From positions 1-64,000 of the forward strand of contig NZ_NQKI01000014.1 of NCBI RefSeq assembly GCF_002269125.1: a stretch of DNA of 64,000 bases, given 5' to 3'. How positions within the stretch are numbered: the first letter of the stretch is position 1; each line of letters starts with the position of its first letter. The notes under the pieces were generated by a model, which had not been told where the DNA came from, did not search any database, and saw nothing but the letters and a program-made list of their open reading frames with translations. Below, piece after piece: positions 57,586 through 64,000 of the stretch. The stretch comes from Pseudomonas lundensis. GTDB lineage: Bacteria > Pseudomonadota > Gammaproteobacteria > Pseudomonadales > Pseudomonadaceae. Both the position numbers and the translations under genes were made by a program.

Positions 57586-57615
57586 AAACCGACCCCACGC
57601 AAGGTCGGTTTTTTT
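57586..57615 (+). terminator. Rho-independent terminator of liuR-mvaB
   Basis: Perfect 9-bp stem AAACCGACC / GGTCGGTTT, 8-base loop, followed by further T residues. Confidence 0.92.
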
Positions 57616-57660
57616 ATGCATTAAAAACCAAGTCATTGATTTATATGGATTTTTAAAAGT

Positions 57661-57676
57661 TGGCACGGCTTCTGCT
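57661..57676 (+). promoter_or_regulatory. Sigma-54 promoter of the CrcY-like RNA
   Basis: TGGCACGGCTTCTGCT: -24 GG and -12 GC separated by ten bases, close to the consensus TGGCAC-N5-TTGC and to known crcZ/crcY promoters. Transcription should start near 57687. Confidence 0.85.
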
Positions 57677-57686
57677 ATCTCTATGG

Positions 57687-58068
57687 CATAACAAGAATAA
57701 AAACCGCAGCAACATAATAAAAACAATACGAAACGACTCTGGCATAACAAAAACAACACGGCAGAGACGCAGCTAACTGATTTTTTTGGAGAAGGTTTAC
57801 TTTTCCGAGGAGCCAAAAGCCACCTCGCAACCGGGCAGAGAACAATAAAACTACCTTCAGGTAGCACCCGTTCAGGTTGGATCACAGGTTTCAACGCCGG
57901 TGATAAAAGTGGATCAGCGCTCAAAAAAATACGTTTGCTCTTGATCCCGGATGGGGATCGCCAAAACAGCAGTGAAGGGCCACGGTTACAAAAACAACAA
58001 CAGACCGCCCCTCAATAATAAAAAGAGCAGGCAACAACACATTAAAGGGGAGCTTCGGCTCCCCTTTG
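57687..58068 (+). ncRNA. crcY: CrcY/CrcX-type small RNA (Hfq/Crc decoy)
   Basis: About 380 nucleotides with no credible ORF and at least six A-rich motifs of the Hfq/Crc type, e.g. AACAAGAATAA, AATAAAAACAATA, AACAAAAACAACA, AACAATAAAA, AAAAACAACAACA and CAATAATAAAA, ending in a TTCG-loop terminator. Length, sigma-54 promoter and position next to mvaB match crcY of P. putida. Such RNAs sequester Hfq with Crc and relieve catabolite repression when preferred carbon is exhausted. CrcX is the alternative name for the related RNA in other species; exact ends are estimated. Confidence 0.85.
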
Positions 58069-58070
58069 TG
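58044..58070. terminator. Bidirectional terminator of CrcY-like RNA and acyl-CoA synthetase
   Basis: Perfect 10-bp stem AAAGGGGAGC / GCTCCCCTTT with TTCG loop, between convergent transcripts; T-rich on both sides. Confidence 0.9.
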
Positions 58071-58074
58071 TTGC

Positions 58075-59772
58075 TCAGGATTTGTCTTGCGCCTGCTTCC
58101 CAAGCTCCTGAATGCTGACTTCACGCATTTTGAATTTCTGGATTTTGCCGGTCACGGTCATCGGGAACGTGTCGACAAACTTGAAGTAACGCGGGGTTTT
58201 GAAGTGCGCAATACGGTCCTTGCACCAAGTCTGCAACTCCAGTTCGTTGGCGCTGTGGCCGGGGTGAAATTTGATCCATGCGACGATTTCTTCACCGTAC
58301 TTCTCATCTGGAATGCCCACAATCTGCACATCCGCCACCGCCGGGTGGGTGAAGAAAAATTCTTCCAGCTCACGCGGGTAAATGTTTTCGCCGCCGCGAA
58401 TAATCATGTCTTTGTTACGCCCCACGATGCGCACATACCCCTGCTCGTCCATTTGCGCCAGATCCCCAGTGTGCATCCAGCCTTCGCTGTCGATAGCGTC
58501 CCGCGTGGCGGGCGGGTTGTTCCAGTAGCCGAGCATCACGCTGTAGCCGCGTGTGCACAGCTCACCGATCTCACCTCGTGCAACGATCTGTCCTTGAGCG
58601 TCAATTAGCTTGTTCTCCAGGTGCGGTTGAGTGCGCCCGACAGTGGTCACGCGCAATTCCAGCTCGTCTGCAGGACCGGTCTGAATGGATACAGGGCTGG
58701 TTTCAGTCATGCCATAAGCAATTTGTACCTCGCTCATGTGCATGTCGCTAATGACGCGGCGCATCACTTCAATCGGGCAGGTGGCGCCCGCCATAATGCC
58801 TGTGCGCAAGCTCGACAGGTCAAAACCGGCACGCTGCGGGTGATCAAGCAGGGCAATAAACATGGTGGGCACCCCGTAAAGCCCGGTCGCACGTTCATGC
58901 GCGATGGCCTGCAGGGTCAGGCCGGGATCAAACGCTTCGCTGGGGTAAATCATCGTGGTGCCGTGGGTGATGCACCCCAGGTTGCCCATGACCATGCCAA
59001 AGCAGTGGTACAGCGGCACCGGGATCACCAGCCGGTCCTTGGCCGTCAGCCCGAGGCTTTCGCCTACCATAAAACCGTTGTTGAGAATGTTTCGATGGCT
59101 GAGGGTCGCGCCCTTGGGAAAGCCCGTGGTGCCTGAGGTGTATTGAATATTCACTGGCTGCTCGGGCATCACCGTAGCCTTGCGCGCCTGCAATTGTTCA
59201 AGCTTGACACCTGCCCCCAGCGTGGCCAGTTGCGCCCAAGGCAAAAAGCCGGGCGCCGGGGCTGCGGCGAGGCTGATTACCCCCCGCAAATCCGGCAGGT
59301 TCGCACTGCATAGGTGGCCAGGCGAGTGCGCACTCAGCTCCGGTACCAACGCCTCAATCATTGCGTGGTAGTCCGAGGTTTTGAACGCCCCTGCGCACAC
59401 CAGCCACTGACATGCCGATTGCTTGAGCACGTAGTCCAGTTCTGAAAGTCGATACGCCGGGTTGATGTTGACCAGAATCACGCCGATCTGGGCGCTGGCA
59501 AATTGGCAGATAAACCACTCAAGGCAATTGGGCGCCCATATCCCCAGCCGATCCCCGGCTTGCAGGCCCAGCGCCATGAAGCCACGGGCATGCAAGTCGA
59601 CGGCACGGGACAATTGCGCCCAGCTCAGGCGCTGGTCTTGATGGCGCACAATCAGCGCCTCGCGCTCGGGGTAACACGTGGCCGTGCGATCGAACGCCTG
59701 GCCGATGGTCAATGCCAGCAGGGCTTTGTCCTGTGCCCCGCGGCTATAACTGGGAACGGATTGCGACGTCAT
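58075..59772 (-). CDS. AMP-forming acyl-CoA synthetase of the liu cluster
   Basis: A 565-residue adenylate-forming enzyme. Phosphate loop [17 protein letters not shown]5 [11 protein letters not shown]7/A8 [36 protein letters not shown] and the A10 catalytic Lys in [12 protein letters not shown]. It should activate a short or branched carboxylic acid (isovalerate or methyl-branched acids are plausible) to its CoA ester feeding LiuA. ATG 59772 has GAGGAG 6 bases upstream; the frame open to 59904 runs through the operator region. A CA-rich motif just above the ribosome-binding site suggests Crc/Hfq control. Confidence 0.9.
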   Translation of the reverse strand: MTSQSVPSYSRGAQDKALLALTIGQAFDRTATCYPEREALIVRHQDQRLSWAQLSRAVDLHARGFMALGLQAGDRLGIWAPNCLEWFICQFASAQIGVILVNINPAYRLSELDYVLKQSACQWLVCAGAFKTSDYHAMIEALVPELSAHSPGHLCSANLPDLRGVISLAAAPAPGFLPWAQLATLGAGVKLEQLQARKATVMPEQPVNIQYTSGTTGFPKGATLSHRNILNNGFMVGESLGLTAKDRLVIPVPLYHCFGMVMGNLGCITHGTTMIYPSEAFDPGLTLQAIAHERATGLYGVPTMFIALLDHPQRAGFDLSSLRTGIMAGATCPIEVMRRVISDMHMSEVQIAYGMTETSPVSIQTGPADELELRVTTVGRTQPHLENKLIDAQGQIVARGEIGELCTRGYSVMLGYWNNPPATRDAIDSEGWMHTGDLAQMDEQGYVRIVGRNKDMIIRGGENIYPRELEEFFFTHPAVADVQIVGIPDEKYGEEIVAWIKFHPGHSANELELQTWCKDRIAHFKTPRYFKFVDTFPMTVTGKIQKFKMREVSIQELGKQAQDKS

Positions 59773-59787
59773 GACAACTCCTCTTGT

Positions 59788-59799
59788 GATTGTTGTTGG
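59788..59799 (-). promoter_or_regulatory. Crc/Hfq-type CA motif in the acyl-CoA synthetase leader
   Basis: CCAACAACAATC in the transcript, 16 bases upstream of the start and just above the Shine-Dalgarno, fitting the AANAAYAA pattern bound by Hfq with Crc. Confidence 0.5.
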
Positions 59800-59861
59800 G
59801 AGTATGGGAAAGCGCACACACGCGCCCTCTTCATCAGAAGAATAGCAATCACTCTGGCTCA

Positions 59862-59877
59862 AGTTGACGTTAACGTA
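59862..59877. promoter_or_regulatory. LiuR-type operator 1 between acyl-CoA synthetase and liuA
   Basis: TTGACGTTAACGTAAA, near-palindromic, 42 bases from operator 2; about 90 bases from the synthetase ATG and 103 from liuA. Confidence 0.75.
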
Positions 59878-59903
59878 AAGGTCATTGACAGGCTCAGGTG
59901 CCA

Positions 59904-59919
59904 AGTTTACGTTTACGTA
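59904..59919. promoter_or_regulatory. LiuR-type operator 2 upstream of liuA
   Basis: TTTACGTTTACGTAAA, same motif as operator 1 and as the site upstream of liuR; 61 bases before the liuA ATG. Confidence 0.78.
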
Positions 59920-59954
59920 AAGCTTCTCCCGGGGCGACGCCGTCGCCGCCTCTT

Positions 59955-59975
59955 ACAAGAACAATGAACAAGGTG
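59955..59975 (+). promoter_or_regulatory. Crc/Hfq-type CA motif over the liuA ribosome-binding site
   Basis: ACAAGAACAATGAACAAGG overlaps the liuA Shine-Dalgarno (AAGG) a few bases before the ATG; the A-rich triplet pattern fits Hfq/Crc targets. Confidence 0.5.
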
Positions 59976-59979
59976 CCCC

Positions 59980-61143
59980 ATGAGCTACCCGACTTTGAAC
60001 TTCGCCCTGGGCGAAACCATCGACATGCTGCGCGAACAGGTCCAGTCATTCGTCGCCGCTGAACTGGCGCCCCGTGCAGCGCAAATCGACAAGGACAACC
60101 TGTTCCCGGCGGACATGTGGCGCAAGTTTGGCGACATGGGACTGCTCGGCATCACGGTCCCGGAAGAATACGGCGGCACCGGCCTCAGCTACTTGGCCCA
60201 TGTGGTGGCGATGGAAGAAATCAGCCGTGGCTCGGCGTCGGTTGCGCTGTCCTACGGCGCACATTCAAACCTGTGCGTGAACCAGATCAACCGCAACGGC
60301 AGCCACGCTCAAAAACTTCGCTACCTGCCCAAACTGATCAGCGGTGAACACATCGGCGCGCTCGCCATGAGCGAACCCAACGCCGGTTCTGACGTGGTTT
60401 CGATGAAATTGCGCGCCGACAAGCACGGCGACCATTACGTGCTCAACGGCAGCAAAACCTGGATCACCAACGGCCCCGACGCCGACACTTACGTGATCTA
60501 CGCCAAGACTGACATCGAAAAGAAGGCCCACGGCATCAGTGCCTTTATCGTCGAGCGCGACTGGAAAGGCTTCAGCCGCAGCAAACATTTTGACAAGTTG
60601 GGCATGCGCGGCTCCAACACCGGCGAGCTGTTTTTCGACAACGTCGAGGTGCCTGAAGAAAACCTGCTGGGCCCTCTGAACGCCGGGGTCAAGGTGTTGA
60701 TGAGCGGCCTCGATTACGAGCGCGTCGTACTGTCGGGCGGGCCGACCGGCATCATGCAAGCGTGCATGGACTTGGTAGTGCCCTACATCCATGACCGCAA
60801 ACAGTTCGGCCAAAGCATCGGCGAGTTTCAGCTGATCCAGGGCAAAGTGGCTGACATGTATACCCAGCTCAATGCCAGCCGTGCCTACCTGTATGCGGTT
60901 GCGGCCGCCTGCGAGCGTGGCGAAACCACCCGCAAGGACGCCGCCGGGGTGATTTTGTACAGCGCCGAGCGCGCTACGCAAATGGCGCTCGATGCCATCC
61001 AGATCCTCGGCGGTAATGGCTACATCAATGAATTCCCGGCCGGACGTCTGCTGCGCGACGCGAAGTTGTACGAAATCGGAGCGGGCACCAGCGAGATCCG
61101 CCGGATGCTGATTGGCCGCGAACTCTTTAACGAAACCCGCTAA
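59980..61143 (+). CDS. liuA: Isovaleryl-CoA dehydrogenase
   Basis: A 387-residue acyl-CoA dehydrogenase converting isovaleryl-CoA to 3-methylcrotonyl-CoA with FAD. Signatures [16 protein letters not shown] and [22 protein letters not shown]; the catalytic base is Glu 247 in [13 protein letters not shown], the internal-helix position characteristic of isovaleryl-CoA dehydrogenases. First gene of liuABCD, preceded by two LiuR-type operators. Confidence 0.96.
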   Translation: MSYPTLNFALGETIDMLREQVQSFVAAELAPRAAQIDKDNLFPADMWRKFGDMGLLGITVPEEYGGTGLSYLAHVVAMEEISRGSASVALSYGAHSNLCVNQINRNGSHAQKLRYLPKLISGEHIGALAMSEPNAGSDVVSMKLRADKHGDHYVLNGSKTWITNGPDADTYVIYAKTDIEKKAHGISAFIVERDWKGFSRSKHFDKLGMRGSNTGELFFDNVEVPEENLLGPLNAGVKVLMSGLDYERVVLSGGPTGIMQACMDLVVPYIHDRKQFGQSIGEFQLIQGKVADMYTQLNASRAYLYAVAAACERGETTRKDAAGVILYSAERATQMALDAIQILGGNGYINEFPAGRLLRDAKLYEIGAGTSEIRRMLIGRELFNETR

Positions 61144-61153
61144 GGAGTGGCCC

Positions 61154-62761
61154 ATGTCTATCTTGCACAGCACCATCAATCCGCGTTCCCCGGAGTTTGC
61201 CGCCAATCGCGAGGCCATGCTCAAACAAGTGGACGCCCTGCACAGTTTGCTCGCCCATGTGCAACAGGGTGGCGGCGCCCGCGCTCAGGAGCGGCACACC
61301 GCCCGAGGCAAGCTGCTGCCGCGCGAGCGCATCGACCGGCTGCTCGACACGGGCTCGCCTTTCCTCGAACTGAGTCAGCTGGCGGCGTACGAGGTGTACG
61401 GCGAAGACGTTCCGGCAGCCGGCATTATCGCCGGGATCGGTCGAGTTGAAGGTGTGGAATGCATGATTGTGGCCAACGACGCTACGGTCAAAGGCGGTTC
61501 GTACTACCCGCTGACGGTCAAAAAGCACCTTCGGGCACAGACCATTGCCGAGCAAAACCGGCTGCCCTGCATTTACCTGGTGGATTCGGGCGGCGCCAAC
61601 TTGCCGCGTCAGGATGAAGTGTTCCCGGACCGCGAGCACTTTGGGCGCATCTTCTTCAATCAGGCCAACATGAGCGCCGCGGGGATTCCGCAAATCGCCG
61701 TGGTCATGGGCTCGTGCACAGCGGGCGGCGCCTACGTGCCCGCGATGGCGGACGAAGCCATCATGGTGCGCCAGCAAGCCACCATTTTTCTCGCCGGGCC
61801 GCCGCTGGTCAAAGCGGCGACCGGAGAAGTGGTCAGCGCCGAGGACTTGGGCGGCGCCGATGTGCACTGCAAGATCTCCGGGGTGGCCGACCACTACGCT
61901 GAGAGCGACGAGCATGCACTGGCGCTGGCCCGGCGCAGCGTTGCCAACCTCAATTGGCGAAAGCTGGGTCAAGTGACCCGGCGGACGCCGGTGCCACCGC
62001 TGTATGCCAGCGACGAGCTGTACGGCATCGTCCCGGCCGAGGCCAAGCAGCCGTTTGATGTGAGAGACGTGATTGCCCGGCTGGTGGACGGCTCGGTATT
62101 CGATGAGTTCAAAGCACTGTTCGGGACCACGCTGGTGTGCGGGTTTGCCCATTTGCAGGGGTATCCGGTGGCGATTCTGGCCAACAACGGCATTTTATTT
62201 GCCGAGGCGGCGCAAAAAGGCGCGCATTTTATTGAGCTGGCCTGTCAGCGCGGAATCCCGTTGGTGTTCCTGCAAAACATCACCGGTTTTATGGTCGGGC
62301 AAAAATACGAAGCGGGCGGGATCGCCAAGCATGGCGCCAAGCTGGTTACCGCCGTGGCGTGCGCCAAGGTGCCGAAATTCACAGTGATCATCGGTGGCAG
62401 TTTTGGCGCGGGCAACTACGGGATGTGCGGACGGGCCTATGACCCGCGCTTTTTGTGGATGTGGCCCAACGCCCGCATCGGCGTGATGGGAGCGGAACAG
62501 GCCGCTGGCGTGCTGGTGCAGGTCAAACGCGAACAGGCGCAACGTACCGGCGATGCCTTTAGCCCTCAGGACGAAGCCGATATCAAGCAGCCGATCCTCG
62601 ACCAGTACGAACATCAGGGCCACCCCTACTATTCCAGCGCCCGGCTGTGGGATGACGGCGTGATCGACCCGGCACAAACCCGTGACCTGCTGGCACTGGG
62701 GTTGTCGGCAGCCTTGAGCGCGCCCATCGACACGACGCGCTTTGGCGTATTCCGCATGTAA
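61154..62761 (+). CDS. liuB: Methylcrotonyl-CoA carboxylase beta (carboxyltransferase) subunit
   Basis: A 535-residue biotin-dependent carboxyltransferase. N- and C-terminal crotonase-like halves; [48 protein letters not shown] and [22 protein letters not shown] are typical oxyanion/CoA-site segments. Pairs with LiuD to make 3-methylglutaconyl-CoA. ATG 61154 with AAGGAG, ten bases after the liuA stop. Confidence 0.95.
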   Translation: MSILHSTINPRSPEFAANREAMLKQVDALHSLLAHVQQGGGARAQERHTARGKLLPRERIDRLLDTGSPFLELSQLAAYEVYGEDVPAAGIIAGIGRVEGVECMIVANDATVKGGSYYPLTVKKHLRAQTIAEQNRLPCIYLVDSGGANLPRQDEVFPDREHFGRIFFNQANMSAAGIPQIAVVMGSCTAGGAYVPAMADEAIMVRQQATIFLAGPPLVKAATGEVVSAEDLGGADVHCKISGVADHYAESDEHALALARRSVANLNWRKLGQVTRRTPVPPLYASDELYGIVPAEAKQPFDVRDVIARLVDGSVFDEFKALFGTTLVCGFAHLQGYPVAILANNGILFAEAAQKGAHFIELACQRGIPLVFLQNITGFMVGQKYEAGGIAKHGAKLVTAVACAKVPKFTVIIGGSFGAGNYGMCGRAYDPRFLWMWPNARIGVMGAEQAAGVLVQVKREQAQRTGDAFSPQDEADIKQPILDQYEHQGHPYYSSARLWDDGVIDPAQTRDLLALGLSAALSAPIDTTRFGVFRM

Positions 62762-62871
62762 CCCGCTACCGGGGCAGGCCTCTGTCGGCGCGAGACCTTG
62801 AACCCGCCGCGCCGCTGCCTGCACCCCATGCGCACTCATCTACACGTACAGCCATCCAAGGACTGACGGAC

Positions 62872-63690
62872 ATGATCGATTTCAACACCCTTGAACTGCA
62901 CACCGACCCCCGGGGTTTCGCCACCCTGTGGTTGAGTCGCGAAGCGAAAAACAATGCCTTCAATGCCGAGATGATCCGCGAGCTGATCCTCGCGCTGGAC
63001 GCCGTGCAAAGCGATGCCAGCCTGCGGTTTCTCGTACTGCGCGGACGCGGCAAACATTTTAGCGCCGGGGCCGACCTGGCCTGGATGCAGCAGTCGGCCG
63101 AACTGGATTACAACACCAACCTCGACGACGCCCGGCATTTGGCTGAACTGATGTACAACCTGGCCAAGCTGAAAATGCCAACACTGGCCGTGGTGCAAGG
63201 CGCGGCCTACGGCGGCGCGCTGGGCCTGATAAGCGCCTGCGACATGGCCATCGGCACGGATGACGCGCAGTTCTGCCTGTCGGAAGTCCGCATTGGCATC
63301 GCGCCTGCGGTCATCAGTCCGTTTGTGGTGCAAGCCATTGGCGAACGCGCCGCGCGCCGCTATGCACTGACCGCCGAACGCTTCAGTGGCGAACGCGCCC
63401 GTGAGTTGGGGTTGCTGTCCGAAAGCTACCCGGCGTGCGAACTCGATCAGCAGGTCGCTCGCTGGATCGACACGCTGCTGCTCAACAGTCCATTCGCGAT
63501 GCGTGCCTGCAAAGACCTGCTACGCGAAGTCAGCCATGGCGCACCGACGCCAGCCATTCGCCGCTACTGTGAAAACGCTATTGCGCGCATTCGGGTCAGC
63601 CCCGAAGGCCAGGAAGGTCTGCGGGCGTTTCTGCAAAAGCGCGCGCCCAGTTGGCAGATCGACTCACCCCAACAGGAGCCGCGCCCATGA
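62872..63690 (+). CDS. liuC: Methylglutaconyl-CoA hydratase (LiuC)
   Basis: A 272-residue enoyl-CoA hydratase family enzyme converting 3-methylglutaconyl-CoA to HMG-CoA. Oxyanion motifs [12 protein letters not shown] and [19 protein letters not shown], catalytic Glu region [19 protein letters not shown]. It is 110 bases after liuB and overlaps the liuD start (ATGA). Confidence 0.94.
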   Translation: MIDFNTLELHTDPRGFATLWLSREAKNNAFNAEMIRELILALDAVQSDASLRFLVLRGRGKHFSAGADLAWMQQSAELDYNTNLDDARHLAELMYNLAKLKMPTLAVVQGAAYGGALGLISACDMAIGTDDAQFCLSEVRIGIAPAVISPFVVQAIGERAARRYALTAERFSGERARELGLLSESYPACELDQQVARWIDTLLLNSPFAMRACKDLLREVSHGAPTPAIRRYCENAIARIRVSPEGQEGLRAFLQKRAPSWQIDSPQQEPRP

Positions 63691-64000
63691 GTGCCTCGAC
63701 CATTACAACCGTGTTGGTGGCCAACCGTGGCGAAATTGCCTGCCGTGTGATGCGCACTGCCAAGTCCCTCGGCCTGACCAGCGTTGCCGTGCACAGTTAC
63801 ACCGACCGCGACGCCCGCCACTGCCGCGAAGCCGACAGGTGCGTGAATTTGGGGGGCAACAAAGCGGCCGACAGCTACCTGCAAATCGACAAAATCATTG
63901 CCGCGGCCAAGGCCAGCGGCGCGCAAGCGATTCATCCAGGTTATGGATTTTTGTCCGAAAACGCCGGGTTCGCCCGAGCGGTTGAACAAGCCGGTCTGAT
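63687..64000 (+). CDS. liuD: Methylcrotonyl-CoA carboxylase alpha subunit, 5' part (truncated by window edge)
   Basis: The first 104 codons of the biotin carboxylase/biotin carrier subunit: [42 protein letters not shown], and [20 protein letters not shown], the classic biotin-carboxylase N-terminal domain. The ATG overlaps the liuC stop. The remainder lies beyond the right edge. Confidence 0.95.
   Translation, partial: MSASTITTVLVANRGEIACRVMRTAKSLGLTSVAVHSYTDRDARHCREADRCVNLGGNKAADSYLQIDKIIAAAKASGAQAIHPGYGFLSENAGFARAVEQAGL

Overview
The window is chromosomal DNA of a fluorescent Pseudomonas. The evidence is the combination of pyoverdine genes (pvdA, fpvI, pvdRT-opmQ, pvdP, pvdQ), the liu leucine/isovalerate catabolic cluster, a CrcZ/CrcY-type A-rich small RNA with a sigma-54 promoter, DUF2790 proteins and GC-rich coding. 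I see no rRNA, tRNA, CRISPR array, insertion sequence, prophage or replication origin.

Layout. 1-6.1 kb: rhtA, a small lipoprotein, an aminopeptidase P, an IscS-like cysteine desulfurase and a sigma-54 activator without a sensor domain (SfnR type). 6.4-12.3 kb: TSUP permease, nudC, a dienoyl-CoA isomerase, and a gnd-zwf-HAD operon read leftward with ATGA overlaps. 12.5-19.7 kb: a small coiled-coil protein, cptA, a GNAT enzyme, and a BvgA/BvgS-like two-component pair followed by an interrupted receiver gene. 20-23.7 kb: mgtC-like gene and mgtA, the latter behind a leader with two short Arg/Pro-rich ORFs and nested hairpins. 24.2-34.9 kb and 38.7-42.1 kb: pyoverdine functions. Perfect PvdS-type iron-starvation boxes (TAAAT-N16-CGT) precede pvdA, pvdR and pvdP, and a degenerate one precedes pvdQ. 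Two tandem beta-propeller-like genes of unknown function lie between opmQ and pvdP; the first is frameshifted. A FecR-type anti-sigma gene sits next to pvdQ, not beside fpvI. 35-38.5 kb: dkgB, zapE, duplicated DUF2790 genes with duplicated leaders, and a PepSY-like protein. 42.2-53.8 kb: small proteins, a frameshifted LysR gene divergent from an aldo/keto reductase, tamB-tamA, a GNAT enzyme, xthA and a PstS-OmpA hybrid. 53.8-64 kb: acyl-CoA dehydrogenase and divergent LysR; liuR-mvaB; a CrcY/CrcX-like RNA; an acyl-CoA synthetase; and liuABC with the start of liuD, which runs off the right edge.

How the parts work together. PvdA makes hydroxyornithine in the cytoplasm. PvdQ (deacylation) and PvdP (chromophore tyrosinase) mature the siderophore in the periplasm, and PvdRT-OpmQ exports it; the NRPS genes and receptor lie outside the window. 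LiuABCD with MvaB take isovaleryl-CoA to acetoacetate and acetyl-CoA. LiuR-type palindromes lie upstream of liuR and between the synthetase and liuA. CA-rich Crc/Hfq-type motifs sit at the translation starts of liuA and the synthetase, and the decoy RNA that would relieve such repression is encoded between mvaB and the synthetase.

Starts were adjusted where a ribosome-binding site, a family length or an overlap decided them. Three genes look broken (15.5, 31.3 and 43.35 kb). Each needs only one base change, so the assembly should be checked at those points.
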